DNA of 6,560 bases, from the NCBI GenBank assembly GCA_937890735.1, contig CALACZ010000120.1, positions 1 to 6,560 of the forward strand, given 5' to 3'. The DNA comes from an uncultured Bacillota bacterium (GTDB taxonomy: Bacteria; Bacillota; Clostridia; Oscillospirales; Oscillospiraceae). Positions 1 through 5,626 of this stretch are shown here, one piece after another; position 1 is the first letter of the stretch, and the number at the start of each line of letters is the position of its first letter. A program made the translations under genes and the position numbers. The notes under the pieces were generated by a model that was not told the DNA's origin, searched no databases, and saw only the letters and a list, made by a program, of their open reading frames with translations.

Positions 1-1144
1 GGGAGACGATGCAGCCGTTCTTTGCGTTATACACCGCGGACTGCTCGGAATAGTAATCCTGCAGGAACTCGCCGATCCAGTCCTTGTTCTGTGCGGCGGC
101 GGGGAAGCAGATCATGTTGCCGGCGGTTGTGACGAACTTTTCGTCGCCCGCGTTTTCGACCGGCGCGTGCATGACGGACAGCTCAAAGCCCTCGGGCCAG
201 TTGCCGTCCATTTCGACCTCCAGCCACGAGCCGACGCAGATCATGGCGATGTTGCCGTTGATGAACTCCATCTGCGAGCCGGTGTGGTTCATGGAGTTCA
301 TGCCCTCCACGAGGTAGCCCTGATCGCGCATATACTGGATGCGGGACATCGCTTCCTGCACGGGCTCGGACACCCACCAGCCTTCTTCCATGTTGTTAAA
401 GCGGGTGTATTCCGCGGCACCGTCGCCGATGGCGCAGATCATCGGGAATACGAACGGGCTTGCGTAGTAGGGATACATACCCGTCCAGGCAAAGGGCGCG
501 ATGTCCGTCGTGCTCTTGATCTCTTCGCACAGGGCGATGAACTCATCCCACGTTTCGGGGACGGACCAGCCGTGCTCCTCGAACAGAGCTTTATTATAGC
601 AGATATTTTCGGTATTGACAGAGGCAAGCGTCAGGTAATTTGCGCCATTCACCTTCGTCGAGTCCAGCACGGAGGGGTTGGCAACGTCATAGACCGTTGC
701 GCTGCCGCCGTTCACCGGCAGGGACAGGTAGCTGGTAATGTCGGTGTACGCGCCCTCGGAAGCAGCCGCGAAATGATCGAAGAAGTTCTCCTGGATCATA
801 GCGATGTCGGGCGGGTTGCCGGCGACGAGCATCGGCTGGAACACTTCGTGCGCCACGGTGTTATACTCCAGCGCAACGTCCACGCCATACTCTTCTTCCA
901 GCATAGCAACGGCTTCGTTTGCCATCTCACCGTTGCCGGTGCCGGTCCAGAGAATGCTCAGGGCCATGTTCTTTTCGCCCGAAGCGTCGGACGCGTCAGA
1001 CGTGTTTTCACTTGCGGGGGGCTCGGGGGCAGCGGGCTCGGCAGCAGCGTCCTGCGCGGGCGTCGCGGCATCCTTGTTGCTGCTGCACGCGACCACGGAA
1101 AATACCATGACCAGCGCCAGAAGCAGTGCGAGTAGCTTTTTCAT
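1..1144 (-). CDS. ABC transporter sugar-binding lipoprotein, family 1 (3' end cut by window)
   Basis: Extracellular solute-binding protein that would be lipid-anchored outside the membrane and deliver a carbohydrate to an ABC importer. It opens with a lipoprotein signal: MKK, a hydrophobic stretch (residues 4-19) and a lipobox V17-V18-A19-C20. A low-complexity Ala/Pro/Glu/Ser linker runs to about residue 60. Family 1 hallmarks follow: an asparagine-lysine then LFEEHG (187-192) with PETW (196-199), and F294-x-x-G297 ending in G305-S-W307, which matches the usual 'F..G.aAM...G.W' motif. About 381 residues are visible; family members usually have 410-460, so roughly the last 30-80 lie beyond base 1 together with, presumably, the permease genes. 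The start is fixed by AAGGAGG at 1154-1160, nine bases before the ATG, and by the signal peptide beginning there. The ligand cannot be read from sequence; sugar, oligosaccharide or polyol are all possible. Confidence 0.93.
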   Translation of the reverse strand, partial: MKKLLALLLALVMVFSVVACSSNKDAATPAQDAAAEPAAPEPPASENTSDASDASGEKNMALSILWTGTGNGEMANEAVAMLEEEYGVDVALEYNTVAHEVFQPMLVAGNPPDIAMIQENFFDHFAAASEGAYTDITSYLSLPVNGGSATVYDVANPSVLDSTKVNGANYLTLASVNTENICYNKALFEEHGWSVPETWDEFIALCEEIKSTTDIAPFAWTGMYPYYASPFVFPMICAIGDGAAEYTRFNNMEEGWWVSEPVQEAMSRIQYMRDQGYLVEGMNSMNHTGSQMEFINGNIAMICVGSWLEVEMDGNWPEGFELSVMHAPVENAGDEKFVTTAGNMICFPAAAQNKDWIGEFLQDYYSEQSAVYNAKNGCIVS

Positions 1145-1174
1145 TTTAATTTACCTCCTTCATGATGCGATGAA

Positions 1175-1226
1175 AATCACCATGCACTTAGTATACTTTC
1201 TAAAGTAAGTTTTGGCAATGGTGATT
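1175..1226. promoter_or_regulatory. nested dyad, candidate operator over the transporter promoter
   Basis: A perfect 14-base palindrome TACTTTCTAAAGTA (1194-1207; 6-base arms, 2-base centre) touches the -10 and the promoter spacer. Perfect 9-base arms AATCACCAT (1175-1183) and ATGGTGATT (1218-1226) enclose it and share the same centre, 1200.5. The outer arms fall at the expected transcription start and at the -35. A repressor bound here would block RNA polymerase. The adjacent ROK regulator is the natural candidate ligand, but that is inference. Confidence 0.5.
1190..1218 (-). promoter_or_regulatory. sigma-A type promoter of the sugar-binding protein gene
   Basis: On the minus strand, TTGCCA (1213-1218, five of six matches to the -35 consensus) is followed after exactly 17 bases by TATACT (1190-1195, a good -10). 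Transcription would start near 1183, giving a leader of about 39 bases before the ATG at 1144. The 173-bp gap to the upstream dehydrogenase therefore seems to hold an independent promoter, so the transporter need not depend on readthrough. Confidence 0.72.
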
Positions 1227-1236
1227 GTTGAACAAT
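1224..1236. repeat. 13-base palindrome upstream of the transporter promoter
   Basis: ATTGTTGAACAAT is a perfect inverted repeat of 6-base arms around one central base. It lies just upstream of the -35 of the sugar-binding protein promoter and overlaps the outer arm of the nested dyad by three bases. It could be a second regulator site; there is no independent support. Confidence 0.3.
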
Positions 1237-1317
1237 TCCGCTTCGCTATTTTGGTGCATTTTCACAATGCAATTTCCATAAAATCCTATCCGCTATGCAA
1301 AAGTGTGCGCAGTTCCA

Positions 1318-2337
1318 TCAAAAATAGAAGCAGCTTTTGATAAAACCATCCTTGCGCTCCACGCTGTCCGCCATGCAGTGTGCGATGTCCTCCGCCTGAT
1401 ATTTGTGGCTCATGAGCTTGGACAGATCGAACACGCCCGCCTGCATCATGGCGATGGTTTTCGGCCAGAAGCGCTCATATGCCCGCCCCGTATCGAGTGC
1501 GGGTGAGGTGTGGATGAGCCGCTGCCCGCGCAGATGCCCGAGCTTTAAGTCCACGGTGCGCAGCTTTCTGTGCCAGCCGAACATATAAATGTCGCCCGCC
1601 ATGCCGCAGCTCTCCACCGCAAGATCCAGCCCGGACTGCGTCCCGGAGCACTCGATCACCGCGTCAAAGCTGCCCGAGCCGCGCGAGCGCAGCTTTTCCA
1701 TGCCCGCGTCGTCCAGCAAAATCGTCTCCCACGCGCCGCACTCCTTCGCCTTTTGGCAGCTAAACGGCTTCACGTCCACCGCCACGAACTCCGCCAGCGG
1801 ATAGCGGCTGACGAGCTGCGTCATCAAAAGCCCCATAAAGCCCGTGCCGATCAGCAGCACGCGATCGCCGGGGCGGATGTTCATGTGCCACGTCGCGTTC
1901 ACGATCGACGCCGCCGGCTCTACGATCCAGTTTGCGAAGTCGTCCATGTGATCCGGCAGCTTGTACGCCACGTCCGCTGGACCGATCACGCGCTCGCTCC
2001 ACTGCCCCATGTACCAGCAGGCAGCCACATAGTCGCCCTCTTTCAGGTGCGTCACGCCCTTGCCGACGCGCGTGACCTGGTGCACCGCCTCGTGCCCCGG
2101 CACCATCGGATAGCGCGGATGGGTCAGGTCGCCGAGGTACAGCGAGACCTCATGGGTGCAGACCGCGCCGCAGACGGCGCGCGTTTCGATCTCGCCCTCG
2201 CCGGGGTCGCCGAAATGACGCGTCACGACCTTTGTGCCGTGGTCGATCTCCTCCTGCCGCGTCGGCTTGTAGTCCTCCGCAGGCAGCAGCTCGCGGCAGG
2301 AAATTTGCCCGACCTTTTCCAATACGATGGAACGCAT
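1318..2337 (-). CDS. Zinc-type medium-chain alcohol/polyol dehydrogenase
   Basis: A 339-residue MDR-superfamily oxidoreductase, the usual length, probably cytoplasmic and NAD-dependent. Catalytic zinc ligands fit C56 (in VCGAVCTHE), H82-E83 (PGHE) and E140 (in IVEPAAS). The Rossmann fold shows G164-T-G166-F-M-G169, and D188 at the end of the second strand favours NAD over NADP. The usual four-cysteine structural-zinc loop is absent: after GDYVAAC the chain goes straight on to WYMGQWSERV. Relatives oxidise polyols such as sorbitol, or threonine and other secondary alcohols; the exact substrate is unknown. The start is supported by GGAGGG (2344-2349), six bases before the ATG. It is transcribed divergently from the ROK regulator, which suggests control by it, and it lies upstream of the transporter gene on the same strand. 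Confidence 0.92.
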   Translation of the reverse strand: MRSIVLEKVGQISCRELLPAEDYKPTRQEEIDHGTKVVTRHFGDPGEGEIETRAVCGAVCTHEVSLYLGDLTHPRYPMVPGHEAVHQVTRVGKGVTHLKEGDYVAACWYMGQWSERVIGPADVAYKLPDHMDDFANWIVEPAASIVNATWHMNIRPGDRVLLIGTGFMGLLMTQLVSRYPLAEFVAVDVKPFSCQKAKECGAWETILLDDAGMEKLRSRGSGSFDAVIECSGTQSGLDLAVESCGMAGDIYMFGWHRKLRTVDLKLGHLRGQRLIHTSPALDTGRAYERFWPKTIAMMQAGVFDLSKLMSHKYQAEDIAHCMADSVERKDGFIKSCFYF

Positions 2338-2350
2338 AAAAATCCCTCCA

Positions 2351-2366
2351 TTACTTTATTGTGTGA
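2351..2366. promoter_or_regulatory. candidate regulator site at the dehydrogenase transcript start
   Basis: Contains TTACTTTA (2351-2358), the half-site also found in the transporter dyad, overlapping CTTTATTGTGTGA (2354-2366). The latter recurs with one mismatch (CTTTATTTTGTGA) on the opposite strand at 2524-2536, in front of the ROK gene. It would sit at about +1 to +15 of the dehydrogenase transcript, a classic repression position. No full palindrome is present. Confidence 0.35.
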
Positions 2367-2371
2367 ATTTT

Positions 2372-2401
2372 ATACTATCTTTCCCAGCTTCCGCCTGTCA
2401 A
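2372..2401 (-). promoter_or_regulatory. promoter of the dehydrogenase gene
   Basis: On the minus strand a perfect -35 TTGACA (2396-2401) is followed after 18 bases by TAGTAT (2372-2377, four of six). A TATAAA overlaps it slightly downstream but at a poor spacing (21 bases). Transcription would start near 2365, about 28 bases before the start codon. A TTACTTTA half-site (2351-2358) lies within the first transcribed bases. Confidence 0.6.
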
Positions 2402-2407
2402 TCTCGT

Positions 2408-2421
2408 AATTTGCCCAAATT
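2408..2421. repeat. 14-base palindrome in the divergent promoter region
   Basis: AATTTGCCCAAATT has perfect 6-base arms with a 2-base centre. It ends seven bases upstream of the dehydrogenase -35 (2396-2401), where an activator or second regulator could bind. It shares no sequence with the TACTTT half-sites, so it may serve a different factor. Confidence 0.35.
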
Positions 2422-2504
2422 TCGACGCGCTGATTTGGCGTTTTTGACGATTTTACGCGTGCAGAAAACTTTTTCGCGCTTCCCTCTTTACAAATCCGCG
2501 CCTG

Positions 2505-2536
2505 GAAAGTATACTTACTTTACTCACAAAATAAAG
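2505..2536. promoter_or_regulatory. candidate operator cluster upstream of the ROK gene
   Basis: AAAGTA (2506-2511) and TACTTT (2516-2521) form an everted pair of the half-site seen at the transporter promoter. Within it AAGTATACTT (2507-2516) is a perfect 10-base palindrome, and GAAAGTATACT is identical to the minus-strand sequence at the transporter promoter. TCACAAAATAAAG (2524-2536) is the inverted copy of the element at the dehydrogenase start. The cluster lies about 30 bp upstream of the ROK -35, a position suited to looping or autoregulation. Confidence 0.4.
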
Positions 2537-2563
2537 ATGTGCTGATTTTGCGCTTCATCTCCC

Positions 2564-2592
2564 TTGCCTGACTGCAAAAACGATGCTATAAT
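2564..2592 (+). promoter_or_regulatory. promoter of the ROK regulator gene
   Basis: TTGCCT (2564-2569, four of six) is followed after 17 bases by a consensus TATAAT (2587-2592). A TG one base before the -10 makes it an extended -10 promoter. Transcription would start near 2599, leaving a leader of about 37 bases. The promoter overlaps a TTG codon in frame with the gene, which argues against translation starting there. Confidence 0.75.
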
Positions 2593-2635
2593 AATTGGTA
2601 ACTATATTATTGCGTATTTTGCAGGAGGACATCGT

Positions 2636-3721
2636 ATGGAACCTTCCTTTCTCTCGCACTCCGACGCAGCCCAGCGCAACCGAAACAGCATTCTGCATTT
2701 CATCAAGCGCAATCAGCCACTCTCCCGGACTGACATCTGGGAGGGGATGCCCATCAGCCGTGCATCGGTGACGCAGGTCATCCGGCAGCTCGAGGAGAGC
2801 AAACTCGTTCTCGACGTGGGCGTGGGTGACTCCACCGGCGGGCGCAAGCCGCGGTATCTGACCTTTAACGGCGCGGCCAAAAAATTCTACGCGTTCGACT
2901 GGATGTCGCAGCGGCTGTTTCTGCTGGATCTGGACGGGCACATCCTTTGTGAAAAATCCATCCAGTTTGACCGGGTCATCAAGCCCGCCGCATTCGTCAG
3001 CGCCCTGTCCGCCGCCATCCGCGAGATCGCCGCGCAGAAGCTCTGCCCCGAGGCGGACATCATCGGGCTGTGCCTGTCGCTGCCCGGCATCGTCGATTTC
3101 CGCAGCGGCAAGGTGATCTACGCCGTCGAGCTCGGCTGGCAGAGCGTCCCCATCGGCGATTCCTTGCAGGAGGCGCTGGGGATGAACGTCTATGTGGAGC
3201 GCCTGAGTAATGTGATGGCGCTCGGCTGCAACCGTCTGGAGCACGCGCAGCAGGCGACGCATTTTCAGTTATTCCTGCTCAGCAGCGGCGGCATCGGCGT
3301 TTCGTCCGTTTTTCACCACAATTGCCAGCACGGCGCAAATTATATGCATGGCGAGCTTGGTCACATTAAGACCGATGAGGACATCCTCTGCTCCTGCGGG
3401 CAGCGGGGCTGCCTGGAGGCGGTCATCGCCGACCGGCTGCTGCACTCCGGCGGCGTGATGACGCAGGAGGTGCTCAATTACCTCTCCACCGGCATCGCCA
3501 CCGCCATCAACATCTGCGACATCGGCTACGCCGTCATGGTCGGCTCGTATGTCGATCAGATGACGCCCGCGCAGCGCGATGAGCTCTCCCGGCTCATTCG
3601 CGACAAGGTCACCGGGCCGCATCTGCGCGAATTGGAGCTGTTCTTCTCCGACCAGACCCAGGAGCTGACGCTGAGCGGTATGTGTGCCTACACCTTTGAC
3701 CGCTATTTCTCGGTCGATTAA
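2636..3721 (+). CDS. ROK-family transcriptional regulator (NagC/XylR/Mlc-like)
   Basis: A 361-residue sugar-responsive DNA-binding protein, normal length for the family. A winged helix-turn-helix occupies about residues 13-75 (helices around 29-53, wing ending GGRKPRYL at 68-75), followed by a ROK sugar-kinase-like domain. The ROK signature is intact: E240-L-G-H243 and the zinc motif C252-S-C254-G-x-x-G-C259, with H243 as fourth ligand. Kinase function appears lost: the usual DxGxT phosphate loop is replaced by FDWMSQR (87-93), and the ENDxN catalytic stretch reads E188-R-L-S-N192. It should therefore sense a sugar without phosphorylating it. The ATG at 2636 is chosen because AGGAGG (2623-2628) lies seven bases before it; an upstream in-frame TTG at 2564 lies inside the promoter. 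It probably represses its own locus; targets are inferred from shared half-sites. Confidence 0.93.
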   Translation: MEPSFLSHSDAAQRNRNSILHFIKRNQPLSRTDIWEGMPISRASVTQVIRQLEESKLVLDVGVGDSTGGRKPRYLTFNGAAKKFYAFDWMSQRLFLLDLDGHILCEKSIQFDRVIKPAAFVSALSAAIREIAAQKLCPEADIIGLCLSLPGIVDFRSGKVIYAVELGWQSVPIGDSLQEALGMNVYVERLSNVMALGCNRLEHAQQATHFQLFLLSSGGIGVSSVFHHNCQHGANYMHGELGHIKTDEDILCSCGQRGCLEAVIADRLLHSGGVMTQEVLNYLSTGIATAINICDIGYAVMVGSYVDQMTPAQRDELSRLIRDKVTGPHLRELELFFSDQTQELTLSGMCAYTFDRYFSVD

Positions 3722-3750
3722 ACGCTCGCTTTTCAGACTTGTCATATCTT

Positions 3751-3777
3751 CGGCGGGAACTTTCCTGCTGTTATTTA
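3751..3777 (+). terminator. probable intrinsic terminator after the ROK gene
   Basis: CGGCGGGA (3751-3758) pairs with TCCTGCTG (3763-3770) around an ACTT loop, eight pairs including two G-U, followed by TTATTTA. The T tract is interrupted, so termination may be partial. It lies 29 bases past the ROK stop and before the transketolase operator-like dyad, which suggests the transketolase genes have their own start or rely on readthrough. Confidence 0.5.
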
Positions 3778-3788
3778 TGAAAATTAAA

Positions 3789-3803
3789 TACTTTAGGCAA
3801 GTA
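3789..3803. promoter_or_regulatory. candidate operator before the split transketolase genes
   Basis: TACTTTAGGCAAGTA has perfect 5-base arms and a 5-base centre. It differs from the minus-strand reading of the transporter dyad (TACTTTAGAAAGTA) by one inserted base and one substitution. It abuts the AGGAGG ribosome binding site (3803-3808). No convincing promoter can be read upstream; the nearest is a weak TTAAAT (3784-3789) without a good -35, so the true promoter may overlap the preceding hairpin. Confidence 0.45.
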
Positions 3804-3822
3804 GGAGGTTTGACAAATCACT

Positions 3823-4632
3823 ATGTATGAAGAATACAAGGACCTGGCCAAACGAATCAGAAAGAACTGTCTGTATATGTGTTATGTAGGTCAGGGCGGG
3901 CACATCGGCAGTATGCTGTCCATGGCGGACATCATGGCTGTGCTGTACGGCGGCAAAGTTCTCAAGTTCGATCCCAAGAACCCCAAAGATCCCGACCGTG
4001 ACCGCTTTATCCTGTCAAAGGGTCACGCAGGCGCTGCCGTGTACGCAACGCTCGTGGAGTTCGGCTACTTCCCGAGAGACTGGATGGGCACGTATTACTG
4101 CGATGACGGTAAGCTCATGGGGCATATCAGCCATTACGTCCCCGGCGTGGAATATTCCACCGGCTCGCTGGGACACGGTCTGAACGTCTGCACCGGCATG
4201 GCGCTGGCCGCCAAGGAGCAGGGCAAAAAGCACCGCGTGTTCTGCCTGATGTCCGACGGCGACTGCAACGAGGGCTCGACGTGGGAGGCGATCATGTTCG
4301 CCGGTCAGCATCATCTGGAAAATCTCGTCGCCATCGTGGACTATAACCGCATTCAGGCGCTGGGCTTCTCCAAGGACATCTGCGACCTGGGCGATTTCGC
4401 CAACCGCGTCGCCATGTTCGGCTGGGCAACGCGCGCCGTGGACGGGCACGACTTTATGGACCTCGAAAACACCCTCACCGCTCTGCCGCTTGAGCCGGGC
4501 AAGCCCAGCTTTATCGTCTGCAACACCATCAAGGGCAAGGGCGTTTCGTTCCTGGAGAACACCGTCAAGTCCCATTACTGGCACGTGACCAAAGAGGACA
4601 TGGAAGCGGGCTACCGTGAGTTGGAGGGCTGA
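3823..4632 (+). CDS. Transketolase, N-terminal (thiamine diphosphate-binding) subunit
   Basis: A 269-residue protein covering only the first transketolase domain, the normal size for a split enzyme; with the next gene it should form the active heteromer that transfers two-carbon ketol units. Seen in order: G26-H27-I-G-S (usually GHPG), SKGH68, GSLGHG (114-119), the diphosphate/magnesium motif S144-D145-G146-D147-x-N-E-G with N175 thirty residues on (VDYNRIQ), D207-G-H209, and IKGKG (236-240). All expected cofactor positions look intact, although the first Gly of 'GDG' is Ser144. AGGAGG (3803-3808) is 14 bases from the ATG, longer than usual, and an in-frame TGA at 3811 excludes an upstream ATG, GTG or TTG start. 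The gene for the C-terminal subunit begins three bases after the stop. Similar split enzymes serve general pentose metabolism and specialised pathways (apulose phosphate, sulfofructose); which applies here is unknown. Confidence 0.94.
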   Translation: MYEEYKDLAKRIRKNCLYMCYVGQGGHIGSMLSMADIMAVLYGGKVLKFDPKNPKDPDRDRFILSKGHAGAAVYATLVEFGYFPRDWMGTYYCDDGKLMGHISHYVPGVEYSTGSLGHGLNVCTGMALAAKEQGKKHRVFCLMSDGDCNEGSTWEAIMFAGQHHLENLVAIVDYNRIQALGFSKDICDLGDFANRVAMFGWATRAVDGHDFMDLENTLTALPLEPGKPSFIVCNTIKGKGVSFLENTVKSHYWHVTKEDMEAGYRELEG

Positions 4633-4635
4633 GAA

Positions 4636-5565
4636 ATGAGAACTGTTTTTAATAAAACGCTGATCGAGATCGCGGAAAAAGACCCCCGTATCCATATGGT
4701 CCTTGCGGACATCGGCTACGGCGAGATCGAAGGCTTCGCCAGAAAATTCCCCGAGCGCTACTATAACTGCGGCGTTATGGAGCAGCATATGACCGGCGTT
4801 GCCTGCGGCATCGCCATGGAGGGCGGCATCGCCGTCACCTACTCCATCGCAAACTTCCCCACCCTGCGCTGCCTGGAGCAGATCCGCAACGACGTCTGCT
4901 ATCACAACGCCAACGTCAAGATCGTCAACATCGGCGGCGGCGTGTCCTACGGCGCGCTGGGCGTGTCCCACCACTCCACCGAGGATATTGCCATCCTCCG
5001 CGCGCTGCCCAATATGGTCGTGGTCGTTCCCTGTGACAACATCGAGGCGGAGGCCGCGACCCACGCGGTGTTTGAGTACGAAGGCCCTGTGTTCTACCGC
5101 TGCGGCTATAAGAACGAAAAGGACATCCACCACACCGACGCCAAGGGGCTGAACTTCCAGCTCGGCAAGGCGATCACCGTGGAAGAGGGCAGTGACTGCA
5201 CCGTGATCTTCTGCGGCCCGATCGGCTTTGAGGCGCAGAAGGCGGTCATCGCCGCGCGTGAAAAGGGCATCCACTGCCGTCTTGTTTCCATGCACACCAT
5301 CAAGCCCATCGACAGGGAAGCCATCGTCAAGGCAGCGCAGGAGACCGGCAGGATCATCACGGTCGAGGAGCATAACCTCTCCGGCGGTCTCGGCAGCGCG
5401 GTGGCAGAAGTGCTGATGGATGAAGGCTGCGGCGGCGTCAAGATGAAACGCATCGCCCTGCCGGACATCAACGTCCACCAGGTCGGCTCGCAGCAGTGGC
5501 TGCGCGAATACTATCACCTGACCGCGCCGTACATTGAGGAAGAGATCGTCAAGATCTGCAAGTAA
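4636..5565 (+). CDS. Transketolase, C-terminal (pyrimidine-binding) subunit
   Basis: A 309-residue partner of the preceding gene, holding the pyrimidine-binding domain and the transketolase C-terminal domain. The catalytic glutamate that activates thiamine is E49 in CGVMEQHM; D25 (LADIG) and the GVSHHSTEDIAILRALPNM-type block (109-127, with H112-H113) are family-typical. The C-terminal domain shows TIKPID (221-226) and EEHNLSGGLGSA (244-255). Domain split and length match paired transketolases of Firmicutes and archaea. Its ribosome binding site GGAGGG (4623-4628) lies inside the last codons of the upstream gene, seven bases before the ATG, so translation is probably coupled and the subunits made in equal amounts. 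The phosphate-binding side of the acceptor site cannot be judged by eye, so a non-standard ketose substrate remains possible. Confidence 0.94.
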   Translation: MRTVFNKTLIEIAEKDPRIHMVLADIGYGEIEGFARKFPERYYNCGVMEQHMTGVACGIAMEGGIAVTYSIANFPTLRCLEQIRNDVCYHNANVKIVNIGGGVSYGALGVSHHSTEDIAILRALPNMVVVVPCDNIEAEAATHAVFEYEGPVFYRCGYKNEKDIHHTDAKGLNFQLGKAITVEEGSDCTVIFCGPIGFEAQKAVIAAREKGIHCRLVSMHTIKPIDREAIVKAAQETGRIITVEEHNLSGGLGSAVAEVLMDEGCGGVKMKRIALPDINVHQVGSQQWLREYYHLTAPYIEEEIVKICK

Positions 5566-5578
5566 TACTTATTAAAAT

Positions 5579-5603
5579 GGGGAGCGCGCTGCGCTCCCCT
5601 TAT
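5579..5603 (+). terminator. intercistronic GC hairpin between transketolase and SDR genes
   Basis: GGGGAGCGC (5579-5587) and GCGCTCCCC (5591-5599) make a perfect 9-bp stem with a three-base GCT loop, followed only by TTAT. It begins 14 bases after the transketolase stop. The stem is strong enough to terminate or pause transcription, but the T tract is poor. No good promoter lies between it and the next gene, so it may lower rather than abolish downstream expression, or protect the upstream mRNA 3' end. Confidence 0.55.
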
Positions 5604-5626
5604 CTATTAAACAGGGAGGAAACGAA

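Noticed and set aside
167..1135. Plus-strand open frame of 322 codons opposite the sugar-binding protein gene
   Set aside because: The minus strand encodes a clear lipoprotein signal and solute-binding motifs with a good ribosome binding site; the plus frame has none and a His/Arg/Val-rich shadow composition.
1254..1268. Weak hairpin downstream of the dehydrogenase gene (GCATT/AATGC arms) as its terminator
   Set aside because: It has only five AT-rich pairs and no following T tract on the minus strand, too weak to call a terminator.
2354..2376. CRP-like TGTGA half-site near the dehydrogenase promoter
   Set aside because: No TCACA partner occurs at the required spacing, and classical cAMP-CRP control is not expected in Clostridia.
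1570..2409. Plus-strand open frame of 279 codons opposite the dehydrogenase gene
   Set aside because: It is Arg/His/Ala-rich with no family motifs, it overlaps a well-supported dehydrogenase, and its end runs through that gene's promoter.
2564..2635. Upstream TTG start extending the ROK protein by 24 residues
   Set aside because: The TTG overlaps the promoter -35, there is no ribosome binding site before it, and AGGAGG is correctly placed before the ATG at 2636.
4015..5517. Very long minus-strand open frame (about 500 codons) opposite both transketolase genes
   Set aside because: It runs opposite two genes with intact catalytic motifs, shows no recognisable domain, and is His/Asp/Val-rich as expected for an antisense frame of GC-rich codons.
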